Of a DNA stretch of 64,000 nt, positions 11,705-29,406 are shown one piece after another; positions within the stretch are counted from its first letter, which is position 1, and each line of letters begins with the position of its first letter. The notes beneath the pieces were generated by a model, which worked only from the letters and a program-made list of their open reading frames with translations, did not search any database and was not told the DNA's origin. A program made the position numbers and the translations under genes. This DNA is from Balanoglossus misakiensis (Eukaryota; Hemichordata), in assembly GCA_040954595.2 (NCBI GenBank), contig CM082583.2, positions 8,866,001-8,930,000 on the forward strand, read 5' to 3'.

Positions 11705-14700
11705 TGGATTTGCAAGCAGCGGGGCTTTTTAATGTGTAGAATTTAAGAATATTTGTCTTTTGTTTGCTTTTAAAAAAGCTGCGTCTTGCTTTTGCTAAGA
11801 AAGCTGCAGCTTCAGTTTTCTCATTCTTGCGTTTCGTGTGTACCAGTGCAATCTTTTATTTGACGTGACTACCAGTTAATCCCGGGCAGCAGCTTCCGAT
11901 GAAAGCTTGTAGGAGGCATGCCTTGGAATCAGAACACCTTTCAGATGTGATTCTCTGCAGTCTAGGGAAGACCAGAATGTGAATCTGAAGCATGTTCACT
12001 TGCTTCTGGACCACGGAAGAAGCAATCTGCGCCCGCCAAGGTCTTGCTCTCCGAAATTGTAGTCGAGCTAACGCCCCGTGCGAGCAGACGATGAGGGAGA
12101 AGCAGCTAAAAACGTCAAATTCAGCAGAAGCTGTAGAATACATGTAAATTACCTGTAGATCAACACAACATACCCAAGAAAGAATCACTCACCACGCTTT
12201 TTAGCTTATTCACATTTAACAATTTGTCACCTCCGTTTCACATGTCGAACCACCCAACACGAGATTTCAGGGCAATCAAAAATTATTTATAGAACTATAA
12301 AACGAGACATTGCTATATTGCACAAGATGCAATTAGTGGTAAAAGTACATTTGTTAGTATAAAGGTTATAATCCACCTGAATACGCACAATTCAGAGAAA
12401 AATCTTTAATAGGAAAGAGGCTTGACTATCACAAGTCAGGACTAATATTTATAGATCCTTTTCAGGGCTAACTTTCTGATAACATAATCTTTTCGGGGTT
12501 GACCTTCTGGGAACACAGCCCTTTAAGGGTTAACTGTCTGGGGATCGAAGTAAATCTTTCAGGGGCCAATTACCTTCTAATGGCGAAAAAGCAGGTCAAG
12601 CAGCTTCACCCAGACATCAGAACTGCCGAAAAGCTGATTGTATGACAGCTGACTCGGGAGTCTTATCGTAAAATGAAACTGACAGATTTTGAAGGGAGAG
12701 TAGCGGTACAATCTGCAACCTCGTTTTTTGGACGATGCAACTACAGTTGTGGACCTTTTGGCCAAGTCATCACTCAGGAAGACAAGTCTCAGGTTATGTT
12801 ATGACTCCTGTTTAACTTGTAAGGGTCATACCCTTGATAAGTCAAGGAGTGTGTGATGGAACCAACCACCTGTTAAAGTAACTGCTACATGCATGTTCTG
12901 TGCTACATCTATGTTCTGTGCTACATGTACATGTATGTTCAAATTGTGTGAATTCTACAACTATGCCCTACCCCTCAACCACCATCACCCTTCCCTGGTA
13001 AGCTAATTGTGGGATTCGTACCAGAACAGGGTGACAATAAGGGTTACCTGTGTCCCAACTATGTTCACAGACTATTTTTCAGTTTTCAAGGTAGACATTT
13101 ACATTTTTAATTAACAGTACGAGTACACACAGATACAGGCAGCATATATCCAAGTTATCTGCTGGTTCTTGCCCTGTGCAGAGTAGACAGACAAAATGCA
13201 TTTGTCTGATATAGAAAAAATGTTGGAATATAATAAGCCAGATTTAGTTTTTAAACCTATCTGTACTAGTTTAGTTAGCTTTTCTTGGCTTTCATTAAAA
13301 ATGGTGGATGTAAAGTGTACCGTTTTGAAATTTTTAGTTTTGACTCAAATTTAGATGGCAGCTCCATTCTATCTCCCTGTGTGCCAATCGGAGGCAGAAA
13401 TTTTTAAAGAGATTTTTAAATGTTGTATATGATAATCCAGGGGACAATTCAGCTTTTATTTTGCCAGAAACGTGATCCATCACTGCATGCATGACTCGGA
13501 AATGTCGATATCCTGCTCATACATGTTTAAGTCACGAACCAACAAGATGTGGGATATTTGAATTTGTTATGAAATCCAGAAGGCATTGTGTTTATGATAA
13601 TATGGACAAGAGACCGTTATTTTGAACATCTAATAAATATATTTTATTTGAATACAGTGCATAAAAACAAAACTCTGTGAAAATAGATAAAGTGTATTTC
13701 TACTTGATTTCAAAGTAACTCTGACAAAATACCCAGTGTATGTGCTGTTTGAATCTTGGTAAGGACAAAAATTTGGTTATCACCAATTACAAGAAATTGT
13801 AGTGAATACATAGAACAAAAGTATTGATAAAATTATCAAATGTTAGAGATAATGTATATTTTATCTCGGACTCCACAACAAAATTCAATCAACGTGTAAT
13901 CTAGCATTTATGAAAGAAAAATGACACAATCGCTTTTGTGGTAAAATTGCGCATAGCAAACCTTACGAGACTCTGTTGCCAAGGCAACATTACATGTAAT
14001 TATTTATTTATATAATCCAATGAAAAACCAGCCCCAGCCTTTCCTACATCCTAAAACTATCATCCGGGCACATCTAGGTGAACGCCTTGAGAATATCATA
14101 AATCAAGTGCTATTTTATTATTTGTTGGTCTTGGTTGAAATCGGGTTATATCAACACAACGTGAGAATGCGACGGCGTATCATTACTTTCTGGTAATTGT
14201 GCCAAATGGGACTCGTACTCCGGAAGCAACTGACGGAACGATCAGTCCCTTTTTTTTCAAAATTGTTTATGTTCTGTTCTGTTGAGCCGTTGAATATAAA
14301 CACGTACACTGCATTTTGAAGTATATTTAAATATTATGCAAATTTATGCACAGCCATGCATACCTTAAAATAACCAGGTGATATCTTCCGTCAATTGACA
14401 CGTTATGGTGATTTCGACAACGATAATACATCTATAATGCATGTACACGTGCAAAATACTCTGAACTGCATTAAATATATTATTTTGATATTGATAGATT
14501 ATTTACATCTGTACAACACACACACAAGCGGCATAGTTTTTTTCTGAAGTGCTAAAATTTTTGTCAATTGTTAAAAGTGTCACTTGGTCACGCCAAGTTC
14601 CAACTCGAGTAGCATTTCGAGAAGTATTAACACTCATTTAAAGGATTTACCTGTCCTGTGTAAATGTATAGAGTCATGTGTTCTCACCGAGTTGCAAATG

Positions 14701-15072
14701 CTATATCATGCAGTCTCTCTGTGCATTCTAAAATGACCTGCACTCGAATACAATATAATGAAAGTTGAACAATGCAGCAAACAGACGGAAAAATGATACG
14801 TTTGTCTGGAACATTCCGAATGACGCACATGTATATGAAAAATCGTTTTCACATTGGTCGGTAAAATTGCTTTCATTACCCCAATTCCTCCAGCCCCGCC
14901 CAATATCAAATGGGTTACCTCTTATTTCATTATTTTACCACTTCGCTGATGAGAGTTAGCACAAAGTTAATATATTCCTAACGTTTTTTTCGTTTGATAC
15001 GTATGATATGAAATTCGAGCTGGAGTGGCGTTTGAAACGTCAATGTGTATAGGCTCGCTGGATTTCGGCGTC
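11705..15072. other. Convergent MFSD12/STRA6 3' intergenic region
   Basis: No exon with recognisable similarity was found on either strand. It must hold the 3' UTRs of the two tail-to-tail genes. The only structure noted is a degenerate tandem repeat at 12457-12585. Short open frames here (for example 11856-12188, -) show no family motif. Confidence 0.5.
12457..12585. repeat. Degenerate tandem repeat, about 31-35 bp unit
   Basis: About four diverged units begin with CTTTTCAGGG, CTTTTCGGGG, CTTTAAGGG and CTTTCAGGGG, at about 12458, 12489, 12521 and 12556. The first three are each followed by a (T)AACTTTCTG-like stretch. No coding potential was seen. Confidence 0.5.
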
Positions 15073-16567
15073 CTACAAGTCAATCCAATCGTCTTCGTCC
15101 ACTTTGGCCTTGACTGCCCCCATCTCATCACGGTCGGGTTTCGGGGCCCTGTACACCGACAGATTCGGATTGTTGTGCAAGGTGATAGCCAACCACCAGC
15201 GGTTGCGGTGAATTTTGGGTCGCTTGATGAGCAGCGGCGTTACCAGTGTAAATTGGCGATCTGCGGCGGGAAAAAAGACACAAGGATGAAGACACTGACA
15301 ATAAATCGAGCAAACAGTATCTCGGGACATGAAGGCAAACACGCAGAACACTATTGGCCAGAGGCAGAAATGCGCGCCGATCGAACTATTTTTATGAGAT
15401 GCAACTGCATTAGATTTCCCGCTTTCCTTCTATATGTTCAGTATTACAGAATCACAAAGGACCGTACGCGTTGACCTGTCTGCCAAAGTTTTTAAAACTT
15501 TCATATTTGATCAAACGTTTCTAGAGTCACGCCCCTCTCAGAAACGAAGCTCCCCTCGCTTGGAATGCACGTGCATGCAGCGAATGAAATTCCGCGCCCG
15601 ACAAACCTTTCTTCGACATCTTCAGCAGCTTGGAGGTTGCAGCGTCGGTGATCATCAGATTGTCTTCAAAGCCTCTCTTCTGGCTCATCCTCAGGTCGTG
15701 CAGAAGAATCTTGCAGAATGTCACCAGGACAGGGTGACAGTGGGCCACCTCGATTTGCAGAAACGACATGTAAGCCACATATCCTACAAAGTGAAAAAAT
15801 GCGTTGGGAAAATTAATACAAGATCGGGCAAGAGGTCTGTTCATCTGGTGACTATATTAATAGCCAGAGAGGAACCCTTCTCTTTAAATATTACATTTCA
15901 ATTATAGCTCTTTATCTTCCAAAAGTATCTACTCCAATCGCCCCCCCCCCCCCCACCCCCGGTTAACCCCTAGGCACAGTGCAGGTCGTTTATTCAAGCC
16001 CGTTTAAATACCTCGATCCAGACTTTCATACTCTCGCATCAAGGTGCTCTTGTCGATTCTGGACAGAAAGATGGTTCCGAACACCATGCCCTTGATGGCC
16101 CTCAGCAAACAGGAGATCAGACCGAGGATCACGTTGAAGAAGAAGAGAAAGTACGACATGATGTGGAAAAAGCGCCTGGAATGAAAAATAACCGTAAAAA
16201 TACCCTGAATAGACGAAAATGCTGATCACAGGGATCCAAAGATGTATGACATCTCTGCCAATAGACCATTTCCCGAACTCCACGAGACCCTGCGAGATTT
16301 CGCGTGGCTGGCAATTTATATGGCGGACATTCTCGGGACACGGGACAAAAAAGGCAATCTAGTTTTGACTCTTGTATATTTTACCTGTTTGTGATGGCCA
16401 GTGTGTTTCCGCTATCTTGCAAGAACACGAATTTGGACAGGAAAAACTGCACGATGAAGAGCAGAATGGCGAACACCATGCTAGGCCTGTAAAGAAGATT
16501 GTATAGGTTAAAACAGTGCGCGATGTGCAAGTAAATCCATCCATCCATCCCCCATATTCATCCATCC

Positions 16568-16637
<70 letters not shown>

Positions 16638-19600
16638 TATATACATACATCTATAAGCACAGACAGACAAACTGTACGTACCAAAAGAATTCCAGTTCTA
16701 TGATGAACTTGGACATTTTCCCTGTAATCATCGGGTAAATTACTTGATACGCTATAATGACTGACGCAAGCAGTATGCCGAACAATATGACGAGAAAGCC
16801 TGAAAAATGAACAGAGATAAGACTTTACGTGACCATGCAAACTTGCCTGACACCCCTACCATTGAAATGCAAATATTCCTATGATGGGAAAACTCTTTGG
16901 AATAATGTTTGAATCAGTGGAACCAGCTGTTTTCGAAACGAATTTTCAGTTGTACTTACCCCACAGAATGTAACCAATTTGGTAGCCTGCGTACCGGAGA
17001 CAAGAAACCTGTACCAATGAAATAACGGAGGAGTGAGTTGGGGTACCAGGATTGTTACCCTGTGACATTTCTGGCCAAATAATGATTATTAGCTGGGAGA
17101 GTGGGATAAGAAGTCTACGTTAAAGGGAGATGTATAGGAACGTGAAAGTCTATCTACAAAACAAACACCACTCCGATCTGAAAACAAACCAGTGCAATTC
17201 ATCGTTTCTTGTAGTGAGGAAAGCGCATGGATCTGTCACGCGGGAAGTAAATAAATGTGAGAAAATAATTAAAATGCAGTTTATAGCAAAAGTTTACCAT
17301 CAGGCTGGACGGAGCTGCGCGGCGAGCTGGCAAGAACGTCTTGTCACCCTTGCAGAGGCGCATAAAATGGCTCCTATAGAGTAAACGCAAGAAAATTTAT
17401 GAAGCAGTTATATCCACTAGTCATCCGGTACAATATACTGAATTATTTTATGCCCAAATGCAGACGTCAACACGCCGGTCGATAACTTATGTAGTTTTAT
17501 TTAACTTCTCCGACAATATATTAGGCGGTCATATAAGAATTGAAACATGGATGAAAGGAATTTATACTTGACCTGTATGACGTCATCATGCGGAGGATGA
17601 AAATGGTCATCATGATAAAAGCAAGTATGGACGAGATGTAGAAGCTGACTGTAAGAGAAGAATCGTGGCGGGCAAGAGACATATTAGAAGCTGTCTCCTG
17701 TGCCAGTTTTAATCACAACCTGTTTGTACACTCATTAGATACAAGCATGGCAATATAGTACCAATCCTGTACACACACTGTTGACAGGTGAACTAATGTC
17801 TAGGCTTAACTTGAAATTCAGCAGTAAACAATGTCACTGTCGGCTAGCGCTTGATTGGTGATCGAAACTCGCGGGTGATGTCCCTTTAAAACTCTTGTCC
17901 CTTTAAACTCACCGTTCACACTGTTACTCAGGAAATCGATCGTATCACTCAAATTATCCGTGTCGTTGGTGGCGTTCATGATGGGTTTCAGTATCTCGAA
18001 GAATTTGTCGTATTTTCCCATTGCGCTCTGGCCCATGTAGATGTAATTGCAGGAAAACTGGAAAATGAGATTTTAATAATGTGTACAGTGTACTCATGAA
18101 ATATGTTAGCAAGTGAAGATTCGAAACAGGTGTATATGGCACAAACAATTAAACAAATTAATACAATGTACATACATTTGGTACGGTACATATCCCCGTT
18201 TGTGAACACAAGGCTGAAATATTATTACACGTGAAGTTTTTAAAGTCTCTTACTGCATAAACTGCTTGCCAAGCAACCGAAAACGTGCACAGCGCCCTCA
18301 ACGAATACTGGAATCCGGGAATCGGTTTGTAGATGTACTTGGTGAATTTATCCCAGGTCCAAGCCCACATCTTCGCAAGAATGCCGTATTTCGCCGATAT
18401 CTCAACGTCCAATTTATCCGATTCACTTATTGCACAAGGAAAAAAAATATATAAAAATCAGTTGAGAGTTGTCCAGGTGAGATGTTTACAGATCCAAAGA
18501 AAACATGCCTTCAAAAACCGTATTCTTTGTGCCATGGTAAAAAAAAAATCCGCTACGAGTAGAATGCCAACGACCGTACTTACTCGATTTGGTCACCGGG
18601 TGTTAGCAAATGTTTCACGTACTTCGCCTGGTAGAAATTCATTTTCATCTTTTCGTCACGTTTATCCTGCAGTGCACAAATTTTGTTCTTAATTTAGGAG
18701 AGTATAGTCAAAATTTGTCTTCAGCTAAATATTAGGACTTATAAGACTGATTTTCGAAATGCATTATACCTTAACTTGGATGAAAAAAAGTAATTTGACA
18801 GCAACTCGCCTGATACGCGGCGCATGTTGATACTCACCAAGATTGATCTTGATTTCGACATTTCCCTTATGCCTTTAATGCTTGTGATGAAAAATCGCAC
18901 CAACAAAATCCCCATGAAGAGAAAAATTGGGCAGTACGTCATATAGTAGACGGCCACCTTGATCTATGGAGATAAAATATTCATATTTTGGTGTCCATTT
19001 GACATGAAAATTGGCAAAATCAACAAATGTAGAGCACGAAGCCAGACAGTGTGTGTAAGCGGAAAAAAACACCAGTCAGGATTCCAGACTACTGGTAGTT
19101 CCGAGAGTGCACTTACCTTAAGGTCTCCGGCTGTACTCGGGCAGGAAATGTTCTGCCACAGCCAAAACACAACCCACGTGGCGGTGTAGAAGAATCCGAT
19201 GAAAGAACCGACCACTCTGGCTTTGGTGGCGATGCACGCAAATATCGGGTAGAAGACCAATCCGATGCCAGCGACGTTGATCATACCGATGAACACTGGC
19301 AATGACAAAGTGCGTCATCAGAACTAACCATCTCGGACAAAATGGCCCTAAAATGTCAGACCCTGGCACGTAAACATAATGAACTGGCAGTATTTTTTTT
19401 ATAATGTCCACCTTCCTGGTTTTAGCGTCAAAAGATCGCATACTACTAACCTTTGACCCAAGTTGCAGAATTTGGGATCTCGAAGTAGTAACTTCCTTTG
19501 AACAGGTCGATGACGCTTGTGGTGGTTGCTCCAAATGCGGCCACGAACGATGTCCGGTTACTGGTCTCATCCAGCAAATTTACTGTTCTGCGGGTGTAGA

Positions 19601-21661
19601 CAGCAAAGGGGTGATATTTTTCTTTCGTATACTGGAGAATTGTGATACGGGGTGGGCCGTTTTGAGATCCACCTAATCATACCAGAATTTATGCAGTGCA
19701 ACTGGGCGGGAATACAGCCACTATACAGGTACCATGGAAAGTGGCGATCTATCCCATCAACCTGAATGATTTTCACTTGTGTGCCACGCGAAAAGGTGCG
19801 CCAACACACGGTTTGATGTCACTCATTGATGCTGCCAGTAATTTATACCATAAATGGGCATATGCAAATGTAACTTACATCGGTAATCCAGGTCGACCCC
19901 CAAACAAATTTGGATATTTCCCCTTCCGTTTGGTGAGAAATCCCAACAGAATAACGATCAGCGTCTGGAATAAAATGCCAATCATATCGTAATTGAGACA
20001 GACAAGGTGGCATTGACCAATTATGTTCTGTTTTCTTTCATACCTGCATTACGTAATCTCCATGGAACAAATTACACAATAAAACAATAGGAAGATTCGA
20101 TTTCCATCAAATTACTTACCGCGGGTCCAATCAGATACTTGACCATGTCACCAAAAGACAAACTACAGAAATCCGTACCAGTTCTGTGAGAAACAAAACC
20201 ATACATAAAAACTCAGGGAAGCAGACTTTTGAACTTTTACTTCATTTAATACAAACACTGAATTGGCGATGCTATCAGATCTTTGCTTAAATACTAATAT
20301 CAAATTCAGTTGGGGTAAAGTTTTATAAAAAAAAAAGTGTGTAGGGGTCTACAGTATATTTTTATGGAGGCAAAATTTATCATTATGTCCCCCAATAGTG
20401 TGTTTTCACATTGAGCCATTTTTTAAATTAGCAAACGGCTGACTTGGCAATGTTCCAAGTCTTTTGTCAAATTGTGCGATACTCTATTCAGTGACCATAG
20501 CCTCTGTATGTTCATAACTCTTTATTAAATATGAATTGTGAAAGGGGACCCGTTTCCACCTACTTCGCGAATCCATCTCATTCGTGGATGTTGGATCTGA
20601 ACAAAAACACCCACACATCAATCATTCAGCCTGTTAAAATATGCAACAGTGTCTTGTTGTATTTTGAGTCGAGTCGGTGCAATTTTGTCAGATAGTCCGC
20701 CGGCTATTTGATGAGTATAGGTGGCGTATCACGAGCAGACGACCGATATTATTTCAAAAATAAAGTCTGCGCTAGTAGTTTTCCATTTTTGGAAAAATAG
20801 CACTGGCTGCTTTTCAATCTATTGCGAAAGCGATTTTGAACACTGAAGTAAGCCGATCGAGGATGGAAAAGTAAAGATGTCGCCTTAATTTCACAGATAG
20901 CTCTAAGAGGAGCCGCTTCCAACTTTGCGAATAAACTCTCTTGTAATGGGGAGCCCCGCCATTGTAACCGCAATAAATTACCTAGCTTTCTAATTAATTA
21001 AAGTAATTGAACCCCATACAGGCAATAACTTAAATCCACACAGCGAAAACTGGAAATATCCCAATTCTAAGCCTTGTGTTGATTAGCGTCTTATTTACAC
21101 ATATTGTTTTTTACCGTCAGGCGGGGTGAGGATTATCCAATCGGATACATCCACGTCAAAATATTATTGGTATCGTTACAACAACTGTAATAGTTGGTTG
21201 TTTGCTTGTTTGTTTGTTTGTTTGATCGGTCGTTTTTCGCATTTCTTGTCAAGCAACCAAAGTAAAAGAAAATCACAAGAATTAAAAAATACACATTTTT
21301 TTCTCGGGGAGAATAAGCTCGAAAGGGAGGAAGAGAGACAGAGAGAGGCAAAGAGCCCAGGGAGAGAGAGAGAAAAAAATAGAGAAAATCGAGAAGAACG
21401 AGAAATTGTCCATCACTACAAAACTTACTCTTCGTCCGAGGATGACCCTTCATTCCTCCACTTTGTCAGTTCAGTCGCCAGGTTTGTGCCGATGTCTCCG
21501 GTGCACAAAATGTCGTCATCCAGGGCGTCGACAAATATCCTGGACAGACTGGACAGGAAATCGATGATCCCCCAAAAGATGGCGTACAGCATGACGATGA
21601 AGCCATAGTTGATGAGCAACTGCGAAACCCCCTTCCACAGCACTTTGACAAAATTCACCAT
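15073..21661 (-). CDS. STRA6: STRA6-like retinol-binding-protein receptor / retinol transporter
   Basis: Seventeen coding exons on the minus strand: 21661-21429, 20183-20120, 19964-19879, 19587-19451, 19295-19117, 18963-18838, 18666-18584, 18425-18254, 18057-17913, 17648-17573, 17373-17298, 17008-16960, 16799-16682, 16486-16385, 16175-16012, 15783-15607, 15260-15073. They give 724 aa (human STRA6 about 667). Landmarks shared in order with human STRA6: GRPGLP after the first conserved TM, Y(Y)P-FAC, GFQYSLRAL, LPARRAA after a TM, FWPSM, SFLQIEVAHCHPVLVTFC and RWWLAITLHNNPNLSVYR near the C-terminus. These match human GRPGLP, YYPLAAC, GFHLPLKL, SWPFW, NFLKIEVSQSHP and RWGLAYTLLHNPTLQVFR. Vertebrate STRA6 takes up retinol from RBP4 at the plasma membrane; the ligand carrier here is unknown. 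Exon 1 adds about 77 residues with an extra hydrophobic stretch. The paralogue STRA6L/RBPR2 is an alternative assignment. Confidence 0.9.
16533..16635. repeat. CCAT and CA microsatellites in STRA6 intron
   Basis: A CCAT-rich stretch (about 16533-16570) runs directly into an uninterrupted (CA)n run (16572-16635, about 32 units), inside the intron between the exons at 16799-16682 and 16486-16385. It is likely length-polymorphic. Confidence 0.95.
21200..21409. repeat. TTTG microsatellite and purine-rich tract in STRA6 intron 1
   Basis: A (TTTG)n-like run at about 21200-21224 is followed by a nearly all-purine stretch rich in GAGA from about 21319 to 21409, just downstream of the first coding exon on the minus strand. 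No function is evident. Confidence 0.7.
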
Positions 21662-22648
21662 CGTCGCTCACAAAAGGAATACACACTTTGTCGAATGTTT
21701 GCGCGGTTTTTTTTTACCGACGAAACGACGAGGCTCGACCACCGTCTTCCTCGGCTCAGTCAATATTCAACAGGCAGGGGAGAAAAAAAAGTTTCGCTTG
21801 ACTACCTTCGGTCTCCTCGGCAACCGGTGACGTTTACGCAGGGTTGCCATTGGAAACTTATCCCCGGGGAGGGGAAACTCATTTGGGAAGAAACAACTTG
21901 GCGGTTTAATAGACTTGAGTGCCCTGAATGTAAAATTAATTGAACGCGTGTAGGTAGGCCAATAAAAACGGGAATGACAATAATTGACCTACACGACATA
22001 ATGTGTTGACTTGCTGTTCATTGTTTTTGCGTGAATGTCTCGCGCATCGAAGTTTTGCGTTAATTTTTATGGGCATTTTCACTCAGATATCGCGCATTTG
22101 ACATAGCTGTTGTTTTGGGTACTAAATGGCGATAGGCAATACATCCCATGCGTGATCTCCTGCTAAGCATGAGCGTAAATGTATACCACTTATTTGGTTT
22201 AGTTGATTTCGGGACATGAGCGATAAAAACAAACGGACGACGGGTGAAACGTGACGGTGGCAAAAACATTGATGAGTTTCACAGCTTCTCATCACGCCAA
22301 CCGATGGCGATTCAGTTTTTGCTTTGTTCGCCAAAGAACTGCAAACAAAGACGCCAAATGAATAATTAATGTAATAACAATTTAAAACCTATTGGGCTGT
22401 TTTGTGCATGTTAATCCAGCCGTATCTCCGTGGAAACCGAACAATCATATTACAGTATGTACAACATGCTAATATGTATTAGTTACGTGTGAATTTGTTG
22501 AAAATTTATTTTACGTATGTATGCATGTAGTTTACTGGCATGTTGTACGATAATTAGCACACTTTTTCATTCATTTTGTCAATTATTTTATTCGTGGCGA
22601 TCTGCTTCAAAAGTTTAATGTATATTCTGGATAAAACGTCAAATTAGA
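21662..22648. other. STRA6 promoter side and 3' flank of esterase A
   Basis: No recognisable exon. The left part is upstream of the STRA6 start codon and should contain its promoter and 5' UTR. The right part is downstream of the esterase A stop and carries its likely poly(A) signal. Confidence 0.5.
22587..22592 (-). terminator. Candidate poly(A) signal for esterase A
   Basis: An AATAAA hexamer on the minus strand, about 57 bp past the esterase A stop codon, at a plausible distance for a short 3' UTR. Confidence 0.5.
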
Positions 22649-24836
<2,188 letters not shown>

Positions 24837-25668
24837 TGCTCGACAGGCACGGGATATGATTTGCTAAGATGAAAGGTCGGTAAGGGTACCCTCAACTTGA
24901 CGCGACCTCTGTGAAGGATGAGTCGGTTGGTGACGAGTGGGGCGGTATTAACTGTTAAATGAGCACCTGTTCAACTGCAAGGAGATCATCCGATCGATTT
25001 GAATGCAAAGTACCTGAAAGTCCTATAATATATGCAGCCCTGTATTCAACGAAGGAAATTCCCTTTGGTAAAAAATAACATGTAAAAAAGTGTGTTGACT
25101 TCGACTCTCGACATCAATGTGCCCTTTGTACACAAGTACAGTTAAAAGTGTGCCGAAGCTAACCCTGCCTGCCAGTATACTGGTATGATTTAGATACAGG
25201 GGTTGGTTTTCAATATGGACACGACCGCCCACCACCCAACCTCTAAGATCTGGTCACCTAATTAAAATTGGATAAAATAGATAGGTCGTAAATGCATACG
25301 ATCAGTTCGCAAACAACTGTTAACATGGAGGTGATCTATTTTTACCCATTTTATTTTTGATAACCAACATACCTGTTACAATATCAATAATTGATTTGTA
25401 CAATAATAGAAGGTTTAATTGTTAACGCTGTTTTTTACGGGTACAAAAATACCAACAGTTGACAGCCACGTTTGTATTATGTTCGTCTTCCTTCTACAAC
25501 AGTATGCATTGAAATGTTCTTGACATATTACGCAGTATAATAATTTAAACTGCAATACTAAAAATTTAAATTAGTATAAGATACACACCAAAAATACCAA
25601 CAATTTAACAGTTTTACCACTAATCTATGTCACAGTTGATGGTTTGGATGTTAGCAGATGTTTATGCG
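24837..25668. other. Intergenic region between the tandem esterases
   Basis: Upstream of the esterase A start and downstream of the esterase B stop, so it should contain the esterase A promoter and the esterase B 3' UTR. I see no extra exon, and no TATA box that I would defend. Confidence 0.5.
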
Positions 25669-28250
<2,582 letters not shown>

Positions 28251-28570
28251 TTGAATATCCGAGCTTTGTCTCCTCTCTATTTTTATGGCTGACGGGAGCA
28301 CAGGGACAGACCATTCTTCAGGGAGAGGGAGAGTTCATAGCCGAAACAACAGCCACGGATGTGCGTTTAGAAGCCCATCCCACATGTACCACCCGCTCTT
28401 TTTTCACGTTTCCCTAATGTCTTATATTACATCAACCCAGTAGTCGCACTGCTTTTTATGGCGAACGTGAAAGCTTTATTTTCGCCTTAGTTATGAAATC
28501 ATAGATGAATTCAGCGCATGGAGCGGCGCAAAAAAGAGGGAAAAGGGGAAATTTTTGCCGGGCAATGGTG

Positions 28571-28647
28571 CATCAGCATTTTTATAATACCCACATTCTG
28601 AACGAATGATATTTTTACCGACCCGTATTTGTTAAGTGTGACGTAAG
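28571..28647. repeat. Uninterrupted copy of a duplicated segment (MITE empty site)
   Basis: This 77-bp segment contains ATAATACCCACATTCTGAAC followed without a break by GAAT...ACCCGTATTTGTT.AGTGTGAC. The same order recurs from 28671 to 28952, but there the run is split after CTGAAC by the element at 28701-28898. It therefore preserves the pre-insertion state. Confidence 0.8.
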
Positions 28648-28670
28648 ATCATTACGTCATTACGATGTAT

Positions 28671-28952
28671 CATCATTTTCATAATACCCACAGTCTGAAC
28701 CACAGGCGCTTGTAAAGATGCTATTTCAGTTGAGAAGAGATTTCTTTATGTGTCAGTGGGGTATAGGCCTAGGCCGAACATAGCGAGAGCGCTCGTTTGA
28801 CGCAAATTCGGGAGATCGTCTAAGCTACTGATTTATCGTTTTGAGCCACTTTACAATTAATAAAAACAACTGAAATAGCATCTTTACAAGCGCCTGTGGT
28901 CTGAACGAATACTAGTATTTTTCCTACCCGTATTTGTTGAGTGTGACCTAAG
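28671..28952. repeat. Second copy of the duplicated segment, split by a MITE
   Basis: The left half (28671-28700) ends in GTCTGAAC. The right half (28899-28952) starts with the same GTCTGAAC and continues with GAAT...ACCCGTATTTGTT.AGTGTGAC. The two halves together match the intact copy at 28571-28647. Confidence 0.8.
28701..28898. mobile_element. hAT-type MITE with 32-bp terminal inverted repeats and 8-bp target duplication
   Basis: The termini are perfect 32-bp inverted repeats (28701-28732 and 28867-28898) starting CACAGGCGCTTG. The flanks carry the 8-bp direct repeat GTCTGAAC at 28693-28700 and 28899-28906. The element is 198 bp and encodes nothing. An 8-bp target duplication with short C-A-rich ends is the hallmark of hAT-superfamily elements, so it is best read as a non-autonomous hAT MITE. 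Confidence 0.85.
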
Positions 28953-29406
28953 CCGGAACATTACGGTGAAGTAGGCACGCCCCCAGTTTATTGCACCAGA
29001 AATATAAACGTCTAGGTTCGGAGTACTTTTATTTCATACACGGTGCATGGTTCTATTAATAAGGGCCGTAAACAGAATGACCAAGCTGACATTACGCCTA
29101 TCCTTGCTATCTATCCGCCCAAAATATCACATGCAAAGTTATCCCTAGGCCCTGTTCTTATGCACACTTCCTTTCACCTGTCGTAATTACAGTTAAAGTA
29201 AGGACGAGAAAAAGTGTGCGATTCCAACAACCCGGCCAAAATGAACCTAAACGAGAGTGTGCGGCGCATTAGAATGACGTCATTACTTTATAAGAGGTTA
29301 TGAAGGATTCGCTCACAGCCCCCCCCCCTCCTCCCTCGATTGTCCGGTCCCTATCCCTTAGTGCCTGTTTTCACAACGAGGCTGTGTTGCATGCATCACA
29401 GTCAAA

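Larger units (their letters stand above)
28251..29406. promoter_or_regulatory. Divergent intergenic region, esterase B / GPATCH3
   Basis: Both flanking genes are transcribed away from this 1.16-kb region, so both promoters should lie here. It also contains a tandem duplication (28571-28952) and a hAT-type MITE. A poly-C stretch lies near 29321-29330, just upstream of the GPATCH3 start. I could not define individual transcription-factor sites. Confidence 0.4.

Noticed and set aside
15025-15474. 149-residue open frame on + over the last STRA6 exon
   Set aside because: It is antisense to a well-supported STRA6 C-terminal exon and has no domain.
16359-16840. Frames with long Cys-Val runs on the minus strand
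   Set aside because: They are translations of the CA microsatellite in a STRA6 intron.
20566-20602. Possible extra STRA6 microexon between exons 1 and 2 (minus strand, CAG|ATCC...GAA|GTAGGT)
   Set aside because: Every phase tested puts a stop in the STRA6 frame, while exon 1 joins directly and in phase to the exon at 20183-20120.
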